NCBI RefSeq assembly: GCF_017591435.1
Contig: NC_059268.1
Coordinates: 3,884,481-3,948,480, forward strand
DNA: 64,000 bases
Direction of reading: 5' to 3'
Source: Portunus trituberculatus
Lineage: Eukaryota > Arthropoda > Malacostraca > Decapoda > Portunidae
A program made the position numbers and the translations under genes. The notes below the pieces were generated by a model. The model was not told the origin of the DNA and ran no database searches. It was given only the letters and a program-made list of their open reading frames with translations. Positions 32,653 through 43,975 of the stretch are shown here, one piece after another; the stretch's first letter is position 1; the number at the start of each line of letters is the position of its first letter.

Positions 32653-33059
32653 CTGTGACCAAGGAAGAAAGAGATTCATGAGCACACTAACCAAAACAGC
32701 AACAAAATAATTAAAGATCATACAACAAAAATAATCATATAACAAAATTAAAAGTAGAAAGAAACCTTTGCATCCTAATATGAATGATAAGACACTTCTG
32801 AATGAATACAAAAAGACTCCCTTTATTTGGAAAGAAGACATCCACACTTCTTAACTAATCTCTAATTTTGGGGAATTTTATTAGTATGTGTATCACTTAT
32901 TGGTATGTATACCTAAATATCTATAAACTGGACTAATATCATATTTAACTAAAGGGGACTGTCAAGACAAGAAATACTGCCTTATCTCACTGAGCAAATG
33001 ACAATTTGAAGAAGGAGGATTCCAAGTACCCTTTCTCTGTCTCTGGTAGTTACTTCAAG
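32653..33059. other. Intron of the attractin-like gene
   Basis: Nothing recognised. Confidence 0.55.
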
Positions 33060-33480
33060 ATGAAGTAGATGGATACATTATGTATTTATACGAGAGAATT
33101 GATAGGATAGGTGGAGGAGTAGTTATTTATGTAAAAAAAATCCTTCATTTCCAGTCAGGTTAATGGTATTAAGGTAGATAACAGAGTAGAGTCCTTATGG
33201 CTGGATGTTAGAGTAAACAAAAGTAAGGTTATTAGAGTAGGAGCTTTTTATAGACCACCTAACCAGTCAGCAGATGTAGATAACCTTATGGTAGATGGGA
33301 TAAATAGGGGATGTACTAGTCAGACAATTATCTTAGGGAATTTTAATCTTAAGTCAGTAAACTGGGAGAGGATGGTAAGAGATGCTAGTGAAAATAAGTT
33401 TATGTTAAGTTTTCAGGATAACTATTTAGTGTAGATGGTAGATAAACCTACTATGGGGAGGAAGATTTTAGACATAGTAC
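33060..33480 (+). pseudogene. LINE C ORF2 endonuclease fragment (C2, part 1)
   Basis: Corresponds to C1 30420-30820 inverted. It contains the damaged EN region (SLWLDVRVNKSKV-like, then NQSADVDNLMVDG, then FNLKSVNWERMV) and a stop at 33434. It ends at GACATAGTACTAA, the insertion point of the Academ-like element. Confidence 0.8.
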
Positions 33481-34212
33481 TAATAGTCCAGTAAAAATGG
33501 GGTCGAACCCGGTTTTGTGGTATGGAGAAGGTTTTATTGTTGATTCTGGTGCTCTGACATGTCCTCAACAGGAATCAGCCGGGTGCCACTCCAGCACCCT
33601 TGGGGAAAAATTATTACGGGCCAAAAACAAAATGGCAGCGACGCATGTCGCCCACGCTAATGCCACATATCTTTTACAATACTGCCGACAGAAAGGCGAT
33701 TTTGGTGTCCATACCTATGTTTTAGAGGTCAAGGAAGTCATTCCTGCTCACTAATTAAGAGTATCTACCTAAGAAAGTATGTATATTCATCCAAAAGGGG
33801 GATAATTTGTGAAAAAAAAAAAAATTTATTGTAGTATGTACACTGTTTACATTTAGTAGCAATCCAGATTACATACTACTTAGTAATCACTAGTTTCATA
33901 TAAAATTCATAAATAATAATTTCAGCATACCCTTGAATTATGGTACATTACAATGAAGCCATGCAATAATGCTTATTAATATATCTGTGGTGATCAAATT
34001 AGGTAATAACTCCTTTTTAAGTATCTCATAAAACCATAACATAAATATATTGTGCAACAGAGTCTTTGAGTCATAAACAGTAATCTCTCTTTCATTATCA
34101 CGTATTTGTTTCTAGGACTTTTGTCCCTGCACTATATTTACACAGGTCACATGTAATATTAACTATTGCTTAAAAGTAACATAAATCCAGAACACTGTGA
34201 ATGGTCAGTCCT

Positions 34213-36740
34213 TCAAATGTTATGTAAATCACAATCACTTAAAAGTTCATCCTCTTCCTCATGTGATAATGTGCTCCGAGTATTATTAACATTATTACAG
34301 TCTGCTCCAGCGTGACAAGCACAGAACACTGAACATGACATTTGAACACCCGCACAACTGCATCTGCTGGAAGAACATGCACGCATCGAGGAGCAAGCAC
34401 ACTTGATCATTTGGAGAATTTCGGTTGGCACGGGTGATTTATTCTCTGGTAACATGACCGGAAGAGCTTATCATTTCTCTTGGTCCATCCATACTTCAGT
34501 GGATCAGGAGCTTCAGGTTCACTGACGAGTGACGACTTCCACACAAGTGTCTGGTAATGGGCTCTGTAGACATGTTGCATGAAAGCCTCTGAAGTTGGTG
34601 GCAGAGACTTCAGTTTTGGAGCAACTGACAGCTTCTGGTTTGCCATTTTTGAGATCCATACATCATGGCGGGTCTCTGACATGTTTTGGCAACACTTGAA
34701 CCATAACATGTTGCCATGAACACTGTTGCTTCAGTGACAACATCTTCCATACCAGCATCTTGCTTACCCAACAACTTCAGTGTTTTACCGCCATTAAGCA
34801 CTTTCAAAGCTGTTGCTTTTCCTATGCCATAGAGGAAAGAGGTAGTATCGCAACCACTTAAAGCATGCACTCCAGGAAGAAATTCTGCAATATTACTGTG
34901 CTTGGTCGCTGTAGCTTTTATATCTACAATTCTTGGCCAGCAATGCAACTCTGCATAAACACCTCACAGGTGAGTTTTTCTTTGCAGTAGAAGTAAAGGA
35001 GAAGAACAAAGACGTCCGTATCATCAGAAACCACAGATATGCTTGATGCACCCTTGGTTGCCAAGTACACCAACTGATTCACAATGATAACATCAGCCTC
35101 CTCGTGAGTGTTACGAAGATTAGTTTGTGTTCTTGCTTGTCCGTTTGTGATGGATATGGGGACTGGATGTTCAGCAGTGATGATAAGTTCATTAGTGTTG
35201 TCTTCTACATGATCAACGAGATATTTGGTGATCAGGGTGATAAGTTGGGCTTTGTTGTAGGTGACAGTTAGCACTACATTCTGGGCTGGCAGAGGTGTAT
35301 GGAGTGTCAGCAAATGTTTGCGACTGGCATTTGTACCAGCACGATTTGATCTACTGGCACCCTTGGTACTATTTGGTATATATCTGTCAAAGATCAGATG
35401 TACGCGACACATTTGTAAATAGTATCGGAGGCTTCCCAAGAAGTTTTTCACATAGTCTTCAACGGTACCATTTGATGGCCAACGAACAGTCCAAAGCAAG
35501 GCACACCCGTCGATGATATAGGCATCTGGAGGGCTGATGTGACGGCTTGATACTTCAACTTGTAATTTGGTAAGGAGTGTAGCTTTAGCTTGTGATCTCA
35601 AGTCACCATTTTCATCAAAGAGTGCAGACGGTACAGCAGATAATTCATAACTAAGAACATCTTTCATGTTCAAGCTTCTGGACTGCTGAAGGCCAATGAC
35701 TCTTGTGTATATCATTTCAGTATTAATTACAGGTGTACCATCAATCTTGATCAGCTTCTTGTTAGAAGTCATTGTTTTTACATTCTTCTTTAGGGGCCAT
35801 GGAAACTAGTTGGCCATCCTGCTTCAAAATCCTTCATTTGTTGCTTCCCAATCTCGAGTGAGCTGTCTACATTCACGTTGTTCGAAGATATCAAGCCATT
35901 AGCAATGGTGACCAAACCTACTGGATGACTTGATGGATGTAGAGGATGAATGAATGTGCTTAGTGTAGTCCTCAGTTTTTCTCTGTCAGTTCGTCACTCT
36001 TGATATGGGATTTGCCTTCCTCCTTGTGACTTGTTGCTACACTGCTCTTTTGACCCTCTTTCAGTGCAGTTACATCCATGAGAAGTTGGCTGCATACGTG
36101 GAGACTGAGTGCCCACGTAGCAACAGCTGATGGCTGGAGTGTCAATCCCACCAGGCCCCCAGCCTCATGTCCATACCTCATGAATGTGGACTCTATATAC
36201 ATGTCGGACCATATGCCATTCCATATTCCAGGGGTATGCCTCATGACGTGATTGCCCTTCATGAACTCTGATAGCACCTCAGCTGGTAGAGCCTCCATCG
36301 ACCTCAAGTAGTACAGACCGTATCTGTTATCATCATCACAGTTGAGCAATATCTTCTGCTTGTAGCCCCCTGTTGTCCGACACTGGTATACTTTTCTCCA
36401 TCTGTCTGGATGGCGAGGATCCAATGGTAGGCACTTCTCACCGCAGAATACACAGTGTTCTTTGAAGCTGAATTTCGTTGTACCCAATCTGCGTGATCTT
36501 TTAGGCGGTACTACTGCTTCTGTTGCAGAATTGTCATTACTCTTCTTTGTGATATATCTTTTGAGATGATGCTTAGAAGTGTAAGTAGATACACAGCTTT
36601 TATGACATCTTATAGAATCTAGACCATGCAGTTTATCAATTAGCCCATCACCACGCCTTATACTACAGTCTCTGATAGTTTCTACTCTAGCAGAGCCACA
36701 GTTAATGAGGTTAAAGTGTTAGCAAGCAAAGAAGCATTCA
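34213..36740 (-). pseudogene. AcademX-like transposon protein: Zn-finger-like N-terminus and XPG-type nuclease, broken
   Basis: From about 36740: CSIRRGDGLIDKLHG, CHKSCVSTYTSKHHLKRYI, then FKEHCVFCGEKCLPLDPRHP and KVYQC (paired CxxC-type sites); then YIESTFMRYGHEAGGLVGLT. At 35772-34924 (282 codons open) lies the XPG-like domain: AYIIDGCALLWTVRWPSNG, THEEADVIIVNQLVYLATKG (XPG-I acidic E-E-A-D), SVVSDDTDVFVLLLYF. The helix-2-turn-helix-like HALSGCDTTSFLYGIGKATA is at about 34870-34810 in another frame, and a Cys-rich tail CSSSRCSCAG...CSVFCACH lies near 34400-34310. Breaks near 36000-35800, 34930, 34720 and 34460. The fold would cleave flap or single-strand DNA; its role in transposition is unproven. 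Confidence 0.72.
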
Positions 36741-37040
36741 ACATCCATGCTTGACCATGCTGTCTTAGCTGACCTGTAACGAAAGAATGTTCAAAATAAT
36801 TACCGCCACCAATGAGCATGCATATTATCATATAATTAACATAACATAACATAACATATGTTATGTTATGTTAATTATATGATAATATGCATGCTCATTG
36901 GTGGCGGTAATTATTTTGAACATTCTTTCGTTACAGGTCAGCTAAGACAGCATGGTCAAGCATGGATGTTGAATGCTTCTTTGCTTGCTCCAACACTTCC
37001 CCTAACCTCATTAACTGTGGCTCTGCTAGAGTAGAAATTA
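36678..37040. repeat. Near-perfect palindrome of about 360 bp
   Basis: Left arm about 36678-36857 and right arm about 36858-37040 are inverted copies. The centre is CATATG (36855-36860) flanked by AACAT/TTATG repeats, with one extra 5-bp unit in the left arm and a few-base gap near 36715/36990. The arms carry TAGCAGAGCCACAGTTAATG and its complement. The left arm is the start of the Academ-like reading frame, so this is an inverted duplication of its 5' coding end. Confidence 0.9.
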
Positions 37041-37370
37041 TTGGTAATTTAAAGTATATATATTTCTAGATACCTTGAAATACGAAACTACTAACATCAA
37101 TGACTTCCTTGACCCCTAAAACATAGGTATAGACACCAAGATAATTTTTCTGTCGGCAGTATTGAAAAAGATATGTGACATTAGCGTGGGTGATATGCCG
37201 CGTCGCGGCCATTTTGTTTTTGGCCCGTAATAATTTTTCCCCAAGGGTGCTGGAGTGGCACCCGGCTGATTCCTGTTGAGGACATGTCAGAGCACCAGAA
37301 TCAACAATAAAACCTTCTCCATACCACAAAACCGGGTTCGGCCCCAAAACACCGTTTGGCAACCGGACTA

Positions 37371-37868
37371 TAACAAATATTGAGCATTGTTTAAATGAAG
37401 TTGAGGTAGGAGAGACTTTAGCAAACAGTGACCATCAATAATTAGATTTATCATTAATTCCAGTAGGGATAATATAGTGAACAAGACTAGAGTCCCAAAC
37501 TATCAGAAAGGCAATTATGGTAGGTTACGTCAGTTATTAGGAGAGGTAAACTGGGAAGATAGTTTTGGAAATAAAACTGCACAGGAGATGTGGGATATTT
37601 TTAAGGTTGTAGTAAAGGGTATAGTGATGCAGTGTATCCCTTACAAAAATATAAGGCAGAGAAACAGGAAGCCATTATGGTGGACTCACGAGATAGGTAG
37701 ACAGATCAGAGAGAAGAAGAGGGCATAGAGAGTTGCAGAAAAGTGGGAAGATGTAGATTTGATTAGGTACAGACAGGTCAGGGATGATTTGAGTAAGGTT
37801 ATAAAAAAAGTAAAAGGCAGGCAGAGATAAAACTAGCTAGAGCTGGGAGTAAAGATCCCAAAAAACTA
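37371..37868 (+). pseudogene. LINE C ORF2 fragment, EN-RT linker (C2, part 2)
   Basis: Open from 37477 to 37728: VPNYQKGNYGRLRQLLGEVN, SFGNKTAQEMWDIFKV, RNRKPLWWTHEIGRQIREKK, matching C1 30290-30040. It ends at CCCAAAAAACTATA, where a TA repeat and LINE J2 begin. Confidence 0.85.
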
Positions 37869-37870
37869 TA

Positions 37871-37901
<31 letters not shown>

Positions 37902-37904
37902 TTT
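37869..37904. repeat. (TA)n plus T tract at the J2 insertion junction
   Basis: About 12 TA units grown from the C-family ACTATATAG word, followed by 12 T that are the poly(A) side of J2. Confidence 0.85.
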
Positions 37905-40900
37905 TTACGTAGGGAAGAGGGCCAGCCAAGAACAAAAAAAAGAAAGTTAGAAAAAGGCCCACTTGAGTGCTGGCTCTCCAAAGAGTTCAAAAAGTGCCAA
38001 AACCGTCAGCCAAAATTAGGGGAGCAAATGCCTCGATACCTCCCTCTTAAAAGAAGACAAGTTGTAGGAATTCGGAAATTCAGATGCAGGGAGGGATTTC
38101 CAGAGTTTACCAGTGAAAGGGATGAATGATTGAGCGTACTGTTTAACTCTTGCATTAGAGAGTTGGACAGAATAGGGATGAGAGGAAGAAAGCCTTGTGC
38201 AGTGTGGCTGCAGGAGGAGGGGAGGCATGCAGTTAGCAAGATCAGTAGAACAGTTACCATGAAAATAGCGATAAAATATAGAAAGGGATGCAACATTTCG
38301 GCGGTGAGAAAGAGAGTTGATGAGAAGAAGAGCTTTTGATTCCACCCAATCAAGCAAAGCTGTGTGACTGGAACCCCCCCAAACATGCGAAGAGTACTCC
38401 ATACAGGGACGGTTAAGGCCCTTATACAAAGAAAGCAGTTGGAGGAGCGAGAAAAACTGTTGGAGACGCCTCAGAACACCTAATTTCATAGAAGCTGTTT
38501 TAGCAAGAGATGGGATGTGAAGTTTCCAGTTAAGATTATGAGCAAAGGACAGACCAAGGATATTCATTGTGGAAGAGGGAGACAGTTGAGTGTCATTGAA
38601 GAAGAGGGGATAGTTGTCTGGAAGGTTGTGTCGAGTTGATAGATGGAGGAATTGAGTTTTTAAGGCATTGAAAACTACTAGATTTTCTCTGCCCCAATCG
38701 GAAATCTTAGAAAGATCTGAAGTCAGGCGTTCCGTGGCATCCGTGATCTGTTGATTTCCTGAAGGGTTGGACGTCTCTGAAAGAACGTGGAAAGATGTAG
38801 GGTGGTATCATCAGCGTAGGAGTGGATAGGGCAAGAAGTTTGGTTAAGAAGGTCATTAATGAATAATAGAAAGAGAGTGGGTGACAGGACAGAACCCTGA
38901 GGAACACCACTATTAATAGGTTTAGGAGAAGAACAGTAGCCGTCTACCACAGCAGCAATAGAGCGATCAGAAAGGAAACTTGAGATAAAGTTGCAGAGAG
39001 AAGGATAGAAGCCGTAGGAGGGCAGTTTTGAAATCAAAGCTTTATGCCAGACTCTATCAAAAGCTTTTGATATGTCTAATGCTACAGCAAAAGTTTCACC
39101 GAAATCTCTAAAAGAGGATGACCCAGACTCAGTAAGGAAAGCCAGAAGATCACCAGTAGAGCAACCTTGACGGAAGCCATACTGGTGATCAGACAGAAGA
39201 TTGTGAAGTGACAGATGTTTGAGAATCTTCCTATTCAGGATAGATTCAAAAACTTTAGACAAGCAAGAGATTAAAGCTATAGGACGGTAGTTTGAGGGGT
39301 TAGAACGGTCACCCTTTTTAGGAACAGGCTGAATGTAGGCAAACTTCCAGCACAAAGGAAAGGTACAAGTCGATAGACAAAGTTGGAAGAGTTTGGCCAG
39401 GCAAGGTGCAAGCACAGAGGCACAGTTTTTGAGAACAATAGGAGGGACCCCATCAAGTCCATAAGCCTTCCGAGGGTTTAGGCCAGCAAGGGCATGGAAA
39501 AGATCATTACGAAGAATTTTGATAGTAGACATGAAATAGTCAGAGGGAGGAGGAGATGGAGGGACAAGCCCAGAATCGTCCAAGGTGGAGTTGTGAGCAA
39601 AGGTTTGAGAAAAGAGTTCAGCTTTAGAGACAGAAGAGATGGCAGTGGTGCCATCAGGATGAAATAAAGGAGGAAAGATGAAAAGTGAAGTTATTTGAGA
39701 TGTTTTGGCTAGATGCCAGAAGTCACGAGAGAGTTTGAGTTTGAAAGATTTTGACATTTCCTATTTATGAAAGAGTGTTTGGCAAGTTGAAGAACAGACT
39801 TGGCATGATTCCGGGCAGAGATATAAAGTGCATGAGATTCAGGAGATGGAAGGCTCAAGTACCTTTTGTGGGCAACCTCTCTATCATGTATAGCACGAGA
39901 ACAGGCTGAGTTAAACCAAGGTTTAGAAGGTTTAGGTTGAGAAAAAGAATGAGGAATGTACGCCTCCATGCCAGATACTAACACCTCTGTTATACGTTCA
40001 GCACAAAGGGATGGGTCTCTGACACGGAAGCAATAATCATTTCAGGGAAAATCAGCATAATACCTCCTCAGGTCCCCCCAACTGGCAGAGGCAAAATGCC
40101 AGAGGCACCTTCGCTTTGGGTGATCCTGCGGAGGGATTGGAAAAATAGGACAAGATAAAGAAATGAAATTGTGATCGGAGGAGCCCAACGGAGATGAAAG
40201 GGTGACAGCATAAGCAGAAGGGTTAGAGGTGAGGAAGAGATCAAGAATGTTGGGCATGTCTCCAAGATGGTCAGGAATACGAGTAGGGTGTTGCACCAGT
40301 TGCTCTAGGTCATGGAGAATAGCCAAAGTTGAAGGCTAGTTCACCAGGGTGGTCAGTGAAGGGAGAGGAAAGCCAAAGCTGGTGGTGAACATTGAAATCT
40401 CCAAGAATGGAAATCTCAGCAAAAGGGTAGAGGGACAGAATGTGCTCCACTTTAGAAGTTAAGTAGTCGAAGAAATTACTATAGTCAGAAGAGTTAGGGG
40501 AGAGATAAACAGCACAGATGAATTTAGTTTGAGAGTGACTGTTAAGTCGTAGCCAGATGGTGGAAAATTCGAAAACTCAAGAGCGTGGGCACGAGAGCAA
40601 GTTAAGTCGTTGCGTACATAGACGCAACATCCAGCTTTGTAATGAAAATGAGAATAGAGAAAGTAGGAGGGAACAGAGAAGGAGCTACTGTCAGTTGCCT
40701 CAGATAGCTGTGTTTCGGTGAGGAAAAGAAGATGAGGTTTAGTAGAGGAGAGGTGGTGTTCCAGATTGAAAATTAGATCTAAGACCGCGAATGTTGCAGA
40801 AGTTAATGTAGAAAAGTTGAGGGAGGTGTCAAGGCATTTGTGGTCTTCAACAGGAGAGGTGTCCGACCTGGGGACATTTTGGTCCCTCCCAGAGGGGACT

Positions 40901-41158
40901 CCGAGGCGTTGTTTATTTCGGGTCCCATTTTTCTTTTAAATTTTGATTTGGAGTGAAGGGTGTATGTGTGGTAAGTGCATGTAGTTTTGTGTGAAGAAGG
41001 AGAGCTGTCTTTAGAGGGTAGGCTGTGACTACCCCCTTGAGTTGTGAGACACAAATGGAAACATTCAACAAGATCACAACTAGCTTTAATGGAAGGTTCA
41101 CAGTACCTCCTGAACTACTGTTATTAGATCTCACTGGGAGTAAGTTATTGTTTTGGTA
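37893..41158 (-). mobile_element. Jockey-like LINE J2 (about 3.3 kb, near full length)
   Basis: Minus-strand copy of the J family with 5' UTR: its 5' part (41158-41054) matches J3 from 45640 (AACAATAA...CTCCCAG...GTGAACCTTCCATTAAAGCT). It ends at the poly(A) side near 37893. It is inserted in LINE C2. Confidence 0.9.
38016..41054 (-). pseudogene. LINE J ORF: endonuclease and reverse transcriptase (copy J2)
   Basis: A short 5' frame at 41054 begins MGPEINNASESPLGG. EN follows in broken frames: SILGDFNVHHQLW near 40400-40370, SPLGSSDHNFISLSC near 40190-40160. RT is open over 39757-38723 (344 codons): YGLDGVPPIVLKNCA, NPSNYRPIALISCLSKVFES, DHQYGFRQGCSTGDLL, VALDISKAFDRVWHKALISK, NSGVPQGSVLSPTLFLLFIN, YADDTTLH. 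The RT box is intact here. The thumb/C-terminal part (38567-38016) is in another frame after a shift near 38720. Not active as read. Confidence 0.88.
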
Positions 41159-41162
41159 GGTG

Positions 41163-42862
41163 TCTACTACCTCCTCCTACAAGGTCAATGATAAAAGAAA
41201 TAAGGATAGGTTTGGACCACTCAGAAAAGATGGTGTAGTAGTGGATCAAAATGAAGACATAGTAGAATTATTGAATGAACAATTTTCTTCAGTATTTACT
41301 AGGGAAAGAATAGGAAATCCTGTTACAAACAGTGCGACAAGTAGTTTAAGAGCTTTAGAAAATATTGATATAAAACCGGGAATTATTAGGAAATTTATTC
41401 TTGAACTAGACGATAGGAAAGCTAGTGGTCCTGATGAGCTACATGCCAGAGTACTTAGGGAGGGTGTAGATAGTATTTCTGAAGCACTTAAGTTAATCTT
41501 TGAAAGATCACTTAGGTTTGCTGAGATACCTCAGGACTGGAAGTTAGCTAATGTTACACCAATATTTAAAAAAGGTAGGGAGGATGATGCGAATAATCAT
41601 AGACCGATCAGTTTAACTAGTATAGTATGTAAGATACTAGAGAAAATCATTAAGGGTCGTATTTGGGAGCATTTAAATGAGAATAGATTAATTAGAGATA
41701 CCCAACATGGCTTTAGATCAGGGAGGTCCTGTCTTACAAATTTGCTCGATATCTTAGAATATAATACCACGGAGTTAGATTATGGAAATAGCATAGATGT
41801 TATATATCTAGATTTTAGCAAGGCGTTTGATAAGGTACTGCATAGGAGGCTAGTGTACAAATTGGGATAGAGGGTAGGTTAGTTGATTGGATTAGTGAAT
41901 GGTTTTCTGATAGGAAACAGAGAGTACTATTAAATGGGGCAATGTCTGAGTGGAAGGAAGTGGTTAGTGGGGTACCCCAAGGATCAGTGCTAGGACCTCT
42001 TCTTTTCTTGGTGTACATTAACGATTTAGATATAGGATTTAGTAGCAAAGTATCAAAGTTTGCAGATGATACTAAGATAGCATGTGGAGTACAGGGTGAA
42101 AAGGACAATTACAGAATACAACGAGACCTGGACAGGCTGATAGCATGGACAAACAGGTGGCAGATGGAGTTTAATTCTAAAAAGTGTCAGGTTATGCATT
42201 TAGGCAAAGACAACACAAACTTTAGCTATGAGATGGAGGAATGATGGCTAGAGGCAGTAGAGGAGGAAAGGATTTAGGAGTAGTGATAGACAGGACTATG
42301 AAATTTTCAAAGCAATGTTTAGAAGCAAGAAATAGGGCAAATAGGATCCTGGGTTTTATAAATAGAAATGTTAGTTATAAAAGTAAGGAAGTGGTGCGTA
42401 GCTTATATAATTCCTATGTTAGGCCCCATTTAGAGTATTGCATACAGGCCTGGTCACCCCATTATAGGCAGGATATCAACATGTTAGAAGCAGTTCAGAG
42501 AAGAGCAACTAGGATGATACCAGCATTAAAGCGCCTGGAGTATAGAAATAGATTAAAGGAATTAAACATGTTTTCATTTGAGAGGAGATGTATAAGAGGA
42601 TATGATAGAGTTATTTAAAATGTTCTCAGATACAAACTACATAGATGTGAGATCTTTCTTTACCTTAGAGGAGGGAAGTAGGACTAGAAATCATGGCAGG
42701 AAGATTAGAAAGCAAGGCTGCAGGTTAGATATAAGAAAATATTTCTTTAGTCATAGGGTGGTAGACTTCTGGAATGCATTGCCAGAGAGGGTTGTAAATA
42801 GCACTAGTTTGACAATGTTTAAAAACAGATTAGATAAGCACTTAAATTTATTAGATTTATAA
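41163..42862 (+). pseudogene. LINE C reverse transcriptase (C2, part 3)
   Basis: 41160-41870 is open: SVFTRERIGNPVTNSATSSL, LELDDRKASGPDELHARVLR, NHRPISLTSIVCKILEKIIK, DTQHGFRSGRSCLTNLLDIL, YLDFSKAFDKVLHRRLVYKL. After a gap near 41866, 41942-42244 has SGVPQGSVLGPLLFLVYIND and KFADDTKIACG. 42241-42618 carries YVRPHLEYCIQAWSPHYRQD, and 42602-42862 carries KYFFSHRVVDFWNALPERVV. Four frames separated by single-base changes; the catalytic FADD is kept. Confidence 0.88.
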
Positions 42863-43137
42863 TTATGTATAGCGCTGCATGATAGTTTTTATAAGAAATT
42901 TGCTATAGTTAAACAAGACATGATCGCCATATATGGGGATCACAGATTGTAGAGGAATTCGCTGCAGGACTTAGCCCTGTTAATGGGCCAAATATTTAGA
43001 ATTAGTATATAATGTATTGTGTACTTGTAAGTGTATCTTTAAGTACTGATGACGAGGTCGCTGTGCGACTGATACAGGATAACCTAGATGGGCCCTGGTG
43101 GCCCTTTGTTATCCTATTATTTATGTTATGTTATCTT

Positions 43138-43597
43138 AAGATGGATGGACAAAATGGAAGCAGCATTCTTCTAACATGGCCAAAGAGTGTAAAGCAATAA
43201 ATACATTCCATTTTTACAGAATTATACCACAGCAAATATATTCTGTTTCTACACAATTACGCACTTGGCGAAAGAAACTTTCGTTTGAGAACAAAACATT
43301 TTTGTTAAGAATAAAATTTTTCAGCCAAAACCAATAAAATAGAGTAAAAGATATCAAGAAACCATATTCTAACAACAAAAATAATAATTGAATGTCAAAA
43401 TATATAAATTAAACATTACATAACAAAGGACCAACAAGACAGTTCAATAATGTGCTTCTCTTTGCCCAGCCAAGTTGTTTCACTTCCATCTTGTCAGTGT
43501 TAGTGTTTCATGTTTCACATTTGCTAAGCATTATGATATTTTTTACCTTTGTAGGTTGGTAATACATAATATTTGTGATCTTTCTAGGATTGTGAAC
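43138..43597. other. Intron; no gene seen
   Basis: AT-rich sequence between the C2 tail and the Tigger-like remnant; it may belong partly to that element, but no left terminus was found. Confidence 0.5.
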
Positions 43598-43804
43598 ATG
43601 GCTCCTTCCAAAGAGAAGCATGTTACAGGTATAGCTATCAAGAAATGTAAAATATTTTCACTTCAAGAGGAACTAGACATCATAGCCACGGTTGAAGCAG
43701 GTGAAGAGTTCTGTGAAGTATGCAGATTTTACTCTATTAATGAGTCCACAGTGCATAACATGGTGAAATGTAACGATGCCATAAAGAACACAGTGCAGGA
43801 ATGA
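43598..43804 (+). pseudogene. Truncated Tigger/jerky-like transposase, N-terminal HTH only (Tigger-3)
   Basis: A 68-codon frame: MAPSKEKHVTGIAIKKCKIF, then SLQEELDIIATVEAGEEFCE, VCRFYSINESTVHNMVKC. This is the Psq/CENP-B-N type helix-turn-helix of Tigger/jerky-like transposases (LxxKLxII..VExGE....C.xYxIxxSTVxxI). It ends after the HTH, with no DDE domain. A Tigger-like right terminus (GGGAGGACTCCTG followed by TA, ending about 43973) lies 170 bases downstream. Confidence 0.7.
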
Positions 43805-43975
43805 TTGATATGGTGACCCTTATGTTGGGGGGTGGGGCATCTCAGGGGTGAATCATGGTGGGTCCCGGTCCTAATCTTATCTATAACATAAGGTTCTATT
43901 ATTTGTTTAATGTGTTTCGATATATGCACACATTTTCTCGGTCCCTTTCCTGTGCATTAAGGGAGGACTCCTGTA
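43805..43975. mobile_element. Right end of Tigger-3
   Basis: Ends CATTAAGGGAGGACTCCTG plus TA, resembling Tigger termini (reverse complement CAGGAGTCCTCCCTTAATG). No left partner was located. Confidence 0.45.

Larger units (their letters stand above)
33484..37370 (-). mobile_element. AcademX-like DNA transposon with long TIRs and TAA target duplication
   Basis: Both ends start TAGTCC and carry inverted repeats of about 260-270 bp (33484-33744 and 37099-37370, ~88% identical, with a short gap near the left end). TAA flanks both sides (33481-33483, 37371-37373); removing the element restores the C1 order GTACTAACAAATATTG. The interior encodes, on the minus strand, a Cys-rich N-terminal region and an XPG/FEN1-like nuclease domain. 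Established knowledge: the Academ superfamily has 3-4 bp target duplications and its AcademX branch encodes an XPG nuclease. The assignment is inferred from motifs and duplication length. Confidence 0.75.
33060..43137 (+). mobile_element. LINE family C copy C2, split into three parts by two later insertions
   Basis: Own parts: 33060-33480, about 37371-37868 and about 41163-43137. They are colinear with the reverse complement of C1 and start abruptly at ATGAAGTAGATGGATACATT (5' truncation inside the EN). The first break is the AcademX-like transposon (33484-37370), the second is LINE J2 (about 37893-41158). It ends with TTATCCTATTATTTATGTTA at about 43109-43133. Confidence 0.9.
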
